Assembly (NCBI GenBank): GCA_023230325.1
Contig: JALNXN010000010.1
Coordinates: 1-30,653 of the forward strand
Origin: an archaeon
GTDB lineage: Archaea; Iainarchaeota; Iainarchaeia; Iainarchaeales; CSSED10-239
Direction: 5' to 3'
DNA: 30,653 bases
The first letter of the stretch is position 1, and each line of letters opens with the position of its first letter. This document shows, in pieces, positions 5,869-14,230 of this stretch. A model generated the notes under the pieces. That model made no database searches, had not been told where the DNA came from, and worked only from the letters and a program-made list of their open reading frames with translations. The position numbers and the translations under genes are program-made.

Positions 5869-8382
5869 ATGAGCTTAAAAAAAAATAATAAAGGAGCATC
5901 TGAGATATTAGGTTATACAATGGTAATCTTAGTTATAAGTTTAACAGTTGCATTAATTATGAATGGTGTTATTCCTGGTGTCTCAAACCAACAAGCAAAA
6001 CAAAAACATGAGTTGTCTAAAAACTATATAAATACTTTAGATCAAAAGATAAAAGAGGTTATGGCACTACCAAATGGATCAACAACTAAAATAAACATAG
6101 ATCTAGATAAACTATATTTACTTATTGACTCAAATCAAAATAAAATAGAAATCTACCAAATTACAAATTCTAAATTTTATAAAGAAACAACAGAAATTAT
6201 AAAGAATGGTTTATACACTTACAGAGATAAACAAAAACTAGTTGCTGGAATTGAATATACTAACATTAACATAATTTCAGATGAACTAATAAACAATAAA
6301 AAAATTGAACTTTATATTACTAAACTTGAAAAAAATAAATTGAAGATAAGTACACAAGCAATAGAAGAGGTCTCTTGGTATGATGAAAATTGGAAATATA
6401 GAAAAAGATTATTATTAGATTCTAATTTTATATCTGCAGACTTAAATAACTTTACAATTCCTGTAGAGATAATTGATAAAGACTTAGGTTATTTTGCAAA
6501 AGAAGATGGAAAGGATATTGTCTTTACTACGGACAATGGAACTTTTAAATTAAAAAGAGAAATTGATTATTTTTCTCAAAATTTAATCTATAAACAAAAA
6601 ATTACAATTGACTCTAACAAAGTATATGATAATTTAAATGATTTTGCTGTTTTAGTCTCAATAACCAATAGTGACCTTATTAATCATACAAGAGAAGATG
6701 GGCTTGACATTTACTTTACACTTTCTGATGGTCTAACAATTTTAGAAAGAGAAATTGAAGATTATAATTTTGAGAGTGGAAAACTTAATGTTTGGGTAAA
6801 AGTTCCTGAACTTTTAAAAGATGAAGACACAGTTATCTATATGTTTTTTGGAGACAAGAACCAAAGGGTTGAAAATTCTAAATTTGTGTGGACTGAGGAT
6901 TACAAGATTGTCCAACATTTAAGTCAAGATGGAGGTAATGGTGTTGTTGGAGCATATAAAGACTCTACTTTAAATAATCTTAATGGGACTTATAATGATC
7001 TTGACTTAGGTAATAATTCAAACACAGATGTTTCTGGAAAGATTGGAAAAGCAAATTACTTTGATGGAAATGAATATATTGATTTTGGAGATGCTAGTCA
7101 AGCTGGAAATTGGAATCAGTTGAGTGTTAGTGCTTGGGTTAACTGGAGTGGAGAAACCTTAAGCTATTATTCAGGGATTTGGTATAAACATAATGCTAAT
7201 GATGTTGGGAGAGTTTTAATTCAAGCAAGTAAAAAAATATTATATGAGAATGGAAATGGAAACTTTTTTACAACAAACCCTGTTCTTGATATTGATCAGT
7301 GGCATCTTATAACCTATGTTTATAACTCAGAAGAAAATAAAGAGTACATTTATGTTGATGGTGTGCTTTCTGGAGAACAGAACAGAGTGTCAGATTATTT
7401 ACAACAGAATAACACTTCTTTGTATCTTGGTTTTGGTTATCTAAACAATCTTTATTACACACATTTTGGATATATTGATGAGTTTAGAATATCAAGCAAA
7501 GCAAAAACAAACAATTGGATAAAAACTGAATATGAAAATCAAAATGATCCAGATAACTTTTACTCACTTGGAGAAGTTGAAGAGGTAGGAAAAAAATTAA
7601 TTGCATATGTTAAGATCCCAAAAATCTATGCAAATCTAAATAGCTCAATCTACATATACTTTGGAAACAATCAAGCAAATGAAACTAATGATACTGATTC
7701 TTGGGACAAATATTATAATACAGTTTTACATTTTTCAGAAAAGCCAACCACAAATGGACTTGGTTATTTTGATTCTACAAAAAATAAACATAATGGCTTT
7801 CTTTATAATTTTGATTTTAATATAGATTCAAACACAGATGTTTATGGAATTATTGGAAGAGGAATTAAATTTGATGGAACTGATGATTACCTTTCCATTA
7901 GCCAAGATGTTATTGAAGAAATAACTTATTGTATGTGGGTAAATAAAGAATTTGAAGAATATAAAAGAGTAGTTTATAACAGTGGCTCTAATTATGTAAT
8001 AAATTTTACAAATCCTAACTTTGGAGTCTATTTACGTAATGGCTTACCTTCAGCAGGATATCACACAACATATGGTGAATATATTTTAAAACATGAAAAT
8101 CATTATGTTTGTTGGGCATATGATAAACAGACTCTTAAACTATATGTAGACGATCATAAGAGTAGAGAAGTAGAAGTTACAAGAGAGGATAATATTTCAA
8201 ATGGCTTGTTAATGCTTGGTAAAGCTTATAGTGGAGCTGAATATTTTAAAGGGATGATTGATGAACTTAAGATCTCAAGCACCATAAGGTCAGATGATTG
8301 GTTAAAAACAGAATACCTTACTCAGAAATATTCTGCTTATCTTTTTAAAACTGGAGAATTAGAGAAAAATGAATCTGATTAA
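5869..8382 (+). CDS. Pilin-like surface protein with DUF2341 and LamG-like modules
   Basis: 837 residues. The N-terminus (KKNNKGASEILGYTMVILV) is a class III signal: a basic leader ending in Gly9, a likely cut before Ala10, and a hydrophobic stalk at 12-32. It should be processed by a prepilin peptidase and packed into, or anchored beside, a filament. Modules follow: a first-half DUF2341 copy (about 175-235, from NWKYRKRLLLDSN), a near-complete DUF2341 (239-333), a concanavalin A/LamG-like fold (360-545, ending IDEFRISSKAK), a second-half DUF2341 copy (574-605, KLIAYVKIPK to IYIYFGN) and a second LamG-like fold (630-805, ending IDELKISSTIR). Such modules occur in secreted adhesins that bind sugars or other surfaces. 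It heads an operon of three pilin-like genes. Confidence 0.85.
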   Translation: MSLKKNNKGASEILGYTMVILVISLTVALIMNGVIPGVSNQQAKQKHELSKNYINTLDQKIKEVMALPNGSTTKINIDLDKLYLLIDSNQNKIEIYQITNSKFYKETTEIIKNGLYTYRDKQKLVAGIEYTNINIISDELINNKKIELYITKLEKNKLKISTQAIEEVSWYDENWKYRKRLLLDSNFISADLNNFTIPVEIIDKDLGYFAKEDGKDIVFTTDNGTFKLKREIDYFSQNLIYKQKITIDSNKVYDNLNDFAVLVSITNSDLINHTREDGLDIYFTLSDGLTILEREIEDYNFESGKLNVWVKVPELLKDEDTVIYMFFGDKNQRVENSKFVWTEDYKIVQHLSQDGGNGVVGAYKDSTLNNLNGTYNDLDLGNNSNTDVSGKIGKANYFDGNEYIDFGDASQAGNWNQLSVSAWVNWSGETLSYYSGIWYKHNANDVGRVLIQASKKILYENGNGNFFTTNPVLDIDQWHLITYVYNSEENKEYIYVDGVLSGEQNRVSDYLQQNNTSLYLGFGYLNNLYYTHFGYIDEFRISSKAKTNNWIKTEYENQNDPDNFYSLGEVEEVGKKLIAYVKIPKIYANLNSSIYIYFGNNQANETNDTDSWDKYYNTVLHFSEKPTTNGLGYFDSTKNKHNGFLYNFDFNIDSNTDVYGIIGRGIKFDGTDDYLSISQDVIEEITYCMWVNKEFEEYKRVVYNSGSNYVINFTNPNFGVYLRNGLPSAGYHTTYGEYILKHENHYVCWAYDKQTLKLYVDDHKSREVEVTREDNISNGLLMLGKAYSGAEYFKGMIDELKISSTIRSDDWLKTEYLTQKYSAYLFKTGELEKNESD

Positions 8383-9931
8383 AAACAAGAAAGGCGTAGT
8401 TAACTTAATTGCATATATTTTTTATATATTGCTTGCTCTGTCTGTTTTAGCAATAGTTATTAGTGGATCTCTAAACATTATTGAAAAAAATAAACAAAAG
8501 AACAATTATGAATTAATGTTAAAAACAATAGATAGTCTTGACAAAAAAATACAAGAAGTTTCAAACAACAGATTTCAAAGACAAGAGGTAATTGTTAATA
8601 ACCCTGAAGAGCTTACAATTGATTGTGAAAATAATAAGATAATTGGAAGTGTAGTTTATGGTTCTAATTTTAGAACAGACCAAAATGTGAATGTTAATAA
8701 TATTATTTTATATAAGAAACTTGGAAAAGTATTTTTTGAAAAAGAAATAAATAATTCTAATAATCTAATTAATCTAAATTGCAATAATCTTAATTTAAAA
8801 CAAGGAAAAAATACAATTACTGTTTCTTATTTTGATTATAATTCTCAAACTGAAAAAATACAAATTGATATTGTTCCAAAAAGAGAAAGAACAAATAACT
8901 GGTATAATAGTAATTGGGAGTACAGGCAACTTCTAATAATTGATTCTAATTATGTTTCAGGAACAGTAACTAACTTCCCTGTACCTATCTCTTTAACATC
9001 TCTTGCCCTTAAACAGAAGGGGAAAAGTGATGGTAGTGATGTTGTTTTTACAAGTGCTGATGGATTTACAAAGCTTTCAAGAGAAATTGAGGATTATAAC
9101 TCTGAAAGTGGAGAGCTAATTGCTTTTGTAAAAATTCCAGGTGATCTTGATGGGAATAAAAATACTAATATCTATATGTATTATGGGAATGAGAATGGGA
9201 CTGAAACAAATGATACTCAGACTTGGGATGATGATTTTTTAATGGTATTACACTTTAATGATTCTTTTGATTCAACAAATAATAATAATGATATAGTTAA
9301 CAATGTAAACAATGCAGTATTTACAAAAGTAAATAATAGAAATTGTGTTGTCTTAGATTCCTCAAAAAACCAATATTTAGTTGTTAACAATTCTGAATCT
9401 TTAAACACATTAGAAAATGTAACAATATCATCAGTAAATTATTTTAATGAATTAGATTATTCAACAAACACAGGAAAATTAATTTCTATTTTTTTAAAAG
9501 GACAACCTGATTCTCCTAACCCACACACAGGAATTTGGTTTAAATATGATAATAGGAATAATGGTAATAGATTTAAATACACTTGTTTTGGGGATACTGA
9601 AGGTGGGTATGCTGGAGGTGGGAATAATTTTTCAGGTAATGAATACAACACAAATTTCACAGAATATACAGAAAATCAAATAGCATTTACAATTAGTAAT
9701 AATTATGGAAGATTATATGTTAATGGTGAACAAAAATATAACCCAAAACTATTTTCAAACTTAGCATTAAGTAATACCACAAATGTTACAATTGGAAGTT
9801 CTTTGACAGGAGCAATCTGCGAGCTTAGAATTTCAAAAATTGCAAGATCAGATGATTGGATTAAAACTGAATATAACACAATTAATAATATAGAAAAATT
9901 AATTACTGTTGGAGAAATAGAAATTAGATAA
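8369..9931 (+). CDS. Pilin-like surface protein with one DUF2341 and one LamG-like module
   Basis: 520 residues, overlapping the previous gene by 14 bp, so the two are probably translationally coupled. The class III signal is NLIKNKKGVVNLIAYIFYIL with Gly9 before the hydrophobic stalk (about 12-35). Residues 60-170 form a spacer of beta-type sequence. A full DUF2341 runs at about 183-273 (SNWEYRQLLIIDSN to NIYMYYGNENG) and a LamG-like fold at about 291-490, ending CELRISKIARSDDW, followed by a short tail. It is a paralogue of the upstream protein in its second half. Many Asn residues may be glycosylated if exported. A role in surface adhesion is inferred. Confidence 0.83.
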   Translation: MNLIKNKKGVVNLIAYIFYILLALSVLAIVISGSLNIIEKNKQKNNYELMLKTIDSLDKKIQEVSNNRFQRQEVIVNNPEELTIDCENNKIIGSVVYGSNFRTDQNVNVNNIILYKKLGKVFFEKEINNSNNLINLNCNNLNLKQGKNTITVSYFDYNSQTEKIQIDIVPKRERTNNWYNSNWEYRQLLIIDSNYVSGTVTNFPVPISLTSLALKQKGKSDGSDVVFTSADGFTKLSREIEDYNSESGELIAFVKIPGDLDGNKNTNIYMYYGNENGTETNDTQTWDDDFLMVLHFNDSFDSTNNNNDIVNNVNNAVFTKVNNRNCVVLDSSKNQYLVVNNSESLNTLENVTISSVNYFNELDYSTNTGKLISIFLKGQPDSPNPHTGIWFKYDNRNNGNRFKYTCFGDTEGGYAGGGNNFSGNEYNTNFTEYTENQIAFTISNNYGRLYVNGEQKYNPKLFSNLALSNTTNVTIGSSLTGAICELRISKIARSDDWIKTEYNTINNIEKLITVGEIEIR

Positions 9932-9934
9932 AGT

Positions 9935-10453
9935 ATGATTAAAGTATTGTTTAAAAACCAAAAAGGAATAGCATCAATGTTTACTGGAATATTAATCTTT
10001 ATAATTGGAATTATGTTTATGGGAATTATGATTGCCTTTATTGTTGGATATTTTAATTCACTTGAAGATATGCAAATTTATAAAAATAATAAAAACACAT
10101 TAACAATTATTAATAACATATTAATTGATCTAAAAACAGCAGAGACTGGATCTTATAAAAAGATAAACATAGAACCAACAAATGTTATTACTTTTGATAA
10201 CATAAATAATGTTGTCATAATTGAACAAGAAATTAGAAACCAAAGATTCTATGAAAAACAAAAGGAATATATTAATTTTGGGAACTTAAATATTAGTAAG
10301 AAAGAAAACATGATTGTGTTTACTCTTAATCTTGAAACTAATATTAAACTAAATAACTTTGTAGAAATATTGCCTGCAAAACAAGAAATTTCTTTTGAAG
10401 TATTTTTAAAAGAAAATGATGTTACTAACATAAATGTAGAAAGAACAAATTAA
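9935..10453 (+). CDS. Small pilin-like protein with class III signal
   Basis: 172 residues, 3 nt after the preceding stop codon. The N-terminus IKVLFKNQKGIASMFTGILIFIIGIMFMGI has a basic leader, Gly10, and a long hydrophobic helix (about 11-41), as in archaeal pilins. The remainder is a compact beta-rich domain (about 75-172) without adhesion modules. It could be the main or minor filament subunit to which the two larger proteins attach. Processing by the prepilin peptidase at 20616-21470 is likely. No assembly ATPase or membrane platform gene lies nearby. Confidence 0.75.
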   Translation: MIKVLFKNQKGIASMFTGILIFIIGIMFMGIMIAFIVGYFNSLEDMQIYKNNKNTLTIINNILIDLKTAETGSYKKINIEPTNVITFDNINNVVIIEQEIRNQRFYEKQKEYINFGNLNISKKENMIVFTLNLETNIKLNNFVEILPAKQEISFEVFLKENDVTNINVERTN

Positions 10454-10502
10454 AATAATTTTAAAAAAAATAAATTAAATAAATCTAGAAAATGAAATAA
10501 TT

Positions 10503-11063
10503 ATGATTCCAACAAAAGAAAAAACTATAGAGATACTTAACAGACATGTTAAAGAAAAAGCAAACCGTGAACATTGTTTGATGGTTGGGTATGGAATGAA
10601 GGGTCTAGCCAAATACCTTAATAAAAATGAAGAAGAACAAAATTACTGGTTTGTTGTTGGAACCTTGCATGATATTGATATTGAGAAATATGAAAATGAT
10701 ATTACTAAACATTGTGTTGTTGGAGAAAGAATATTAAATTTAGAAAATGTAGATAAAGACATTATTGAAATAATAAAAACACATAATGATGCTCTTAAAA
10801 TTGAAAGAAAAAAAGAAATTGAACACCTTCTTTATTCTTGTGATGGACTTACAGGAATTATTAGAGCATATGTTTTGATGAGACCTGACAAGGATGTACA
10901 ACTTGCAAAAGTTTCATCAATTACTAAGAAATTAAAAGATAAGGCATTTGCAGCATCAGTGTCTAGAGAAGAAATATATGTTTGTGAAAAAAAAACAAAG
11001 ATAGAGATTAATAAATTTATTGAAGCAATCTTAAATGGAATTAAAGAAAATATGGAATTTTAA
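10503..11063 (+). CDS. HD-domain phosphohydrolase-like protein
   Basis: 186 residues. The metal-binding HD pattern is visible: H24 in EHCLMVGYGM, the H56-D57 pair in VVGTLHDID, then H70 and H94 in IIKTHND. This matches small HD hydrolases annotated as phosphohydrolases in bacteria and archaea. The substrate, probably a nucleotide or other phosphate ester, cannot be read from the sequence. The start at ATG 10503 is the first in the frame. It is followed 14 nt later by the HicA-like gene, so the two may share a transcript. Confidence 0.8.
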   Translation: MIPTKEKTIEILNRHVKEKANREHCLMVGYGMKGLAKYLNKNEEEQNYWFVVGTLHDIDIEKYENDITKHCVVGERILNLENVDKDIIEIIKTHNDALKIERKKEIEHLLYSCDGLTGIIRAYVLMRPDKDVQLAKVSSITKKLKDKAFAASVSREEIYVCEKKTKIEINKFIEAILNGIKENMEF

Positions 11064-11077
11064 AAAGGTGACAGATT

Positions 11078-11353
11078 ATGGCAAAACCAATAGGAAGTAT
11101 TAATTGCTTTAAGAAAATGCCAATTCTTACACATAAACAAATGAATAGAGCTTTACAAAAATTAGGGTTTGAAGAAAAAAAGGCACAAAGTAAACATCGT
11201 GTTTTTACCGATGGAAAGGGGCATAAAATTCCATTATGTAAAAATGGAAAAGATATTAATCCTGCTCTTTTAAAAACAATAATTACAGAAATTGCAACAG
11301 CAACTAATAAGCCTGTTGAAGAAATTGTTGAATTTATTGTGAAAAATAAATAA
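11078..11353 (+). CDS. HicA/YcfA-like small protein, no HicB partner
   Basis: 91 residues, with AAAGGTGA before the ATG. From MPILTHKQMNRALQKLGFEE through SKHRVFTDGKGHKIPLCKNGKDINPALLKTI it follows the HicA (YcfA) mRNA-interferase fold: helix, a strand with the key His (KHRVF), a strand ending in a Pro, and a final helix pair (TNKPVEEIVEFI). HicA toxins normally pair with a HicB antitoxin gene. None is seen on either side; the left neighbour is an HD hydrolase. It may be solitary, paired elsewhere, or a domesticated double-stranded RNA-binding-fold protein. The N-terminal extension (about 12 residues) is unusual. Confidence 0.6.
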   Translation: MAKPIGSINCFKKMPILTHKQMNRALQKLGFEEKKAQSKHRVFTDGKGHKIPLCKNGKDINPALLKTIITEIATATNKPVEEIVEFIVKNK

Positions 11354-11361
11354 ACTTAAAA

Positions 11362-11802
11362 TTATAGAAAATAAGGTTCTAGATCAATTAATTTCTTTTT
11401 AGTTTCAAAACCATTAAGAGCAGAAAAACCTCCACACCCATTTTTAGAAACAACCAAATGACAAGGAACAACTAATAAAAATGGATTTCTTTTCATAGCC
11501 CCTCCAATTGCTCTTGGGGAGGTTTTGTTTTTTTCTGCTAAATTTTTATAAGTTATTGTTGAGTTAAGAGAGGACATGGACTTATAGATCTTTTTTTGAA
11601 AAAAAGAACAACCAGAAAAATCTAAAAAAGAATACATCTCTTTTCTTGAAACTTTTCCTTTTAAAAAATCTTCAAACTTTTTAGATAGAAGGTTAAGTTC
11701 TGATTTTTTAGCAGACTTCACAAAATCAATTCTTTTAATCTTGTTTTCTAGAAAAGAAATTTTAATATAAAAAGAAAGAAAAGGAATATAGAAACTATTC
11801 AT
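11362..11802 (-). CDS. ogt: Methylated-DNA-protein-cysteine methyltransferase (MGMT)
   Basis: 146 residues. It moves alkyl groups from O6-alkylguanine in DNA to its own cysteine in one irreversible step. The active site is VVPCHLVV with C114 and H115, the helix-turn-helix carries SPRAIGGAMKRNP with the base-flipping Arg97, and NGCGGFSALNGFETKKKLI is the usual C-terminus. The common PCHR reads PCHL here, so one conserved Arg is replaced by Leu. The N-terminal domain is short, as in the smallest archaeal forms. It overlaps the AspRS gene by 8 bp and is probably co-expressed with it. Confidence 0.87.
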   Translation of the reverse strand: MNSFYIPFLSFYIKISFLENKIKRIDFVKSAKKSELNLLSKKFEDFLKGKVSRKEMYSFLDFSGCSFFQKKIYKSMSSLNSTITYKNLAEKNKTSPRAIGGAMKRNPFLLVVPCHLVVSKNGCGGFSALNGFETKKKLIDLEPYFL

Positions 11803-13198
11803 CTAAATCAAGCTTAATATGTAGTTCCTTTAATTGTTCATCTGACACTGTATTTGGAGAATTTTCCATTATACTCATAGTTGATTTTGTTTTTGGAAAA
11901 GCAATAAAATCTTTTAAAGAATCTTTACCTTTTAGAAGCATAATAAACCTGTCAAGACCAATTGCAAACCCACCGTGAGGAGGAGCACCAAATCTAAAAG
12001 CATCTAATAAAAATCCAAACTTCTCTTTTGCTTCCTCTTCGCTTAATCCTAAAATATTAAATATAGTTTTTTGTTTATCAGGAACATGTATTCTCATACC
12101 CCCAGAACCTAACTCCACACCATTTAAAACCAAATCAAATGATTCAGAAAATAATTTTAAAAAATCTTCATTTTTTTTACAAGATCCTATATTCTCCCAA
12201 GCCTCTTTTGTTGCTTGAGTAAATGGATGATGAGCAGAAACTAATCTGTTCTTATTTTCATTCAATTCAAATAATGGGAAGTTATCAACCCAAACAAAAG
12301 CAAATTCGTTTTTATCTTCTTTAATTTTTCTTAGATCAGGTTTATCATTTCCATATTTTTCCATAGACTCTTTGTAAGAAATATGTGGGAAAGGAATTTT
12401 AATTTCTAAGTTCATAACTTCTTTTAAAGTCTCTTTAATAAAAATTTCTAAAACATTTTGAATATCTTCTTTTGTAATAAATGACATCTCTAGATCAATT
12501 TGTGTAAATTCCAATTGCCTATCTCCTCTTAAATCCTCATCCCTCAGACACTTTGCAACTTGGTAATATCTATCAAAGCCAGAAACCATAAGAGTCTGTT
12601 TGTAGACTTGAGGGGATTGAGGTAAAGCAAAAAACTTACCAGGATAGATTCTGCTTGGAACTAAAAAGTCCCTTGCACCTTCTGGTGTACTTCTTGCTAA
12701 CATTGGAGTATCAACATCTAAAAAATCCATTCTGTCTAAAGAATTTCTAATTGCATTTACAATTTTGTGTTTAAATATAAAATTCTCAGTCATCTCTTTT
12801 CTTCTTAAATCTAAATATCTATATTTTAGTCTAGTATCTTCATTTGCTTTTAGTTCACCTGAGACTTCAACTGGTAGGTCATCACAACTATTTAAAATCT
12901 CTATATTTTTAGTAAGAATTTCAATTTCTCCAGTCTCTAATTTTTCATTAGCTTTTGGTTTAACTTGAACAATTCCAACTATCTTTAGAACATATTCGTT
13001 TTTAATTTCTGTTAAAAAATCTAACTTTTCAATCAAGTCTTTTAAAATAACAACTTGGGTTATTCCATATCTATCTCTTAGGTCAATAAACATTATATTT
13101 TTCCCTGCACTTCTAATTGAATTAACCCACCCAGTCAAAGTTACTTCTTGATCTTTATTTTCTTTTCTTAACTCTCCACAAGTATGTGTTCTTAACAT
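11795..13198 (-). CDS. aspS: Aspartyl-tRNA synthetase, bacterial type, without GAD domain
   Basis: 467 residues. It charges tRNA-Asp (or tRNA-Asp and tRNA-Asn) with aspartate. The N-terminal OB-fold begins MLRTHTCGELRKE, a typical bacterial opening. Bacterial-type signatures follow: KYRYLDLRRKEM, STPEGARDFLVPSR, ALPQSPQVYKQTLM, motif 2 RDEDLRGDRQLEFTQID (219-235) and motif 3 GFAIGLDRF (410-418). Bacterial enzymes are about 590 residues because a GAD domain is inserted after 'SDKPDLR'. Here NDKPDLR (284-290) runs straight into FVWVDNFPLFE (from 301), so that domain of about 120 residues is absent. No frameshift is needed. Archaeal AspRS usually have a different, eukaryote-like N-terminus. Transfer from bacteria is likely. 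Confidence 0.93.
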   Translation of the reverse strand: MLRTHTCGELRKENKDQEVTLTGWVNSIRSAGKNIMFIDLRDRYGITQVVILKDLIEKLDFLTEIKNEYVLKIVGIVQVKPKANEKLETGEIEILTKNIEILNSCDDLPVEVSGELKANEDTRLKYRYLDLRRKEMTENFIFKHKIVNAIRNSLDRMDFLDVDTPMLARSTPEGARDFLVPSRIYPGKFFALPQSPQVYKQTLMVSGFDRYYQVAKCLRDEDLRGDRQLEFTQIDLEMSFITKEDIQNVLEIFIKETLKEVMNLEIKIPFPHISYKESMEKYGNDKPDLRKIKEDKNEFAFVWVDNFPLFELNENKNRLVSAHHPFTQATKEAWENIGSCKKNEDFLKLFSESFDLVLNGVELGSGGMRIHVPDKQKTIFNILGLSEEEAKEKFGFLLDAFRFGAPPHGGFAIGLDRFIMLLKGKDSLKDFIAFPKTKSTMSIMENSPNTVSDEQLKELHIKLDLDE

Positions 13199-13413
13199 AT
13201 AATTCTCAACTCATTTTTTCTTTTTTAAATAATAAGTAATTATGAGAGAAATAGTTTATAAATATTGTTTTGTAAGATAAGTGATTGCAATTGAGTATTA
13301 ATAATTTAAATTAAGTTATAGAGATGTGGAATTAGAAAAAGCAAACTGAAAATTATTAAGAAAAAGATAATTGAAATTGGAAAAAAAAGGAAAAAGGAAA
13401 ATAACTAGAATAT

Positions 13414-13902
13414 CTATTTCCCATTTGTGTTTCCTGTATGGACACATGGTTTTAAGCTTCTATATAAATTTCCCTCCGCATCAAGACAAGCAAAAGCAGA
13501 ACCATTTCCTCTTAAAGAATTTACATTTAAATTGTTTGTGCTTAATGTGTCTACAGTTGCTTTTGATTTAATTGTAACTGTTGAATTGAAAACAACTTCT
13601 CCTAAATCAAAAAATACATTATTATAGAAATGAGCAGAACCTGTAACACCTATGTCTTTTAAAATAACACTTTTTAGAAAGATATTATTTGCATGATTTA
13701 CAATTATGTTAATTGGGGATTGATTAGAATGTATGTTATCTACAAAGATGTCTATCGACCCTTTAGTTATAATTTTTGAATTGTTAATTGTTGTGTTATA
13801 ATTTTCTTGAAAATCTTTTAACTCTGTAATATTTGCATTTGCAAAAATCATACTAGTAAAAGCTATTAGTCCGAAAAGAACTAATAAAAATTTAAATTTC
13901 AT
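13414..13902 (-). CDS. Small secreted protein
   Basis: 162 residues from ATG 13900-13902, preferred because GAGGT stands 8 nt upstream; a TTG two codons earlier is less likely. Residues 1-21 are a signal peptide (FKFLLVLFGLIAFTSMIFA). The mature part is beta-rich and Asn/Thr-rich, with a run of repeated NST/TIK/TVD strand-like elements. The C-terminus NGSAFACLDAEGNLYRSLKP plus a Cys resembles a two-cysteine ending seen in surface proteins of small-genome lineages. No enzymatic motif is visible. Its upstream region carries eight 15-bp tandem repeats, which may tune expression. Confidence 0.65.
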   Translation of the reverse strand: MKFKFLLVLFGLIAFTSMIFANANITELKDFQENYNTTINNSKIITKGSIDIFVDNIHSNQSPINIIVNHANNIFLKSVILKDIGVTGSAHFYNNVFFDLGEVVFNSTVTIKSKATVDTLSTNNLNVNSLRGNGSAFACLDAEGNLYRSLKPCVHTGNTNGK

Positions 13903-13929
13903 AAACAAAACCTCTTTTTTATTTTCTTA

Positions 13930-14049
13930 ATTGTTTTAATTTTAATTGTTTTAATTTTAATTGTTTTAATTTTAATTGTTTTAATTTTAATTGTTTTAAT
14001 TTTAATTGTTTTAATTTTAATTGTTTTAATTTTAATTGTTTTAATTTTA
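13930..14049. repeat. Eight tandem copies of a 15-bp unit
   Basis: The unit ATTGTTTTAATTTTA is repeated eight times without visible variation (G at every fifteenth base from 13933 to 14038). It lies 28 bp upstream of the secreted-protein start codon at 13902. Read on the coding strand the unit is TAAAATTAAAACAAT, so the array lies either in the promoter or in the 5' untranslated leader. Confidence 0.95.
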
Positions 14050-14180
14050 ATTTTAAAATTATTACATCGTAAATAATATTAACTACGTAAAGTTTATAAA
14101 GTAATCATGTTGCAGCCAATATTAAAAAATAGTTCGAGTAGTATTTTAAGTTAAGAAAGGCTTTTAATACCTATTCTTTT
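14050..14180. other. Intergenic stretch without a recognised gene
   Basis: AT-rich spacer between the tandem array and the nuclease gene. It contains a less AT-rich patch near 14100-14160 (TCATGTTGCAGCC, GTTCGAGTAG) but no tRNA fold or ORF that I can support. Confidence 0.4.
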
Positions 14181-14230
14181 TATCTTTTATTTAAATTTTA
14201 TTTTTTATCTTTTATTTGAATTTTATTTTT
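14181..14230. repeat. Two copies of a 25-bp direct repeat
   Basis: TATCTTTTATTTAAATTTTA plus five bases occurs at 14181-14205 and again at 14206-14230 with one mismatch (A to G). The second copy runs into the stop codon of the nuclease gene. A short slipped duplication is the simplest reading. Confidence 0.7.

Noticed and set aside
11795..13198. Whole window being bacterial because of AspRS, TGT and RadC
   Set aside because: SRP54, class III signal peptides, the tRNA-targeting archaeal-type integrase and tRNA-Thr U73 point to an archaeon; transfer explains the bacterial-type genes.
13371..13627. Plus-strand ORFs opposite the secreted protein at 13414
   Set aside because: They are antisense shadows with no ribosome-binding site or family resemblance.
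13930..14049. Replication origin iterons
   Set aside because: The units are simple AT-rich sequence next to a secreted-protein gene, with no replication initiator nearby.
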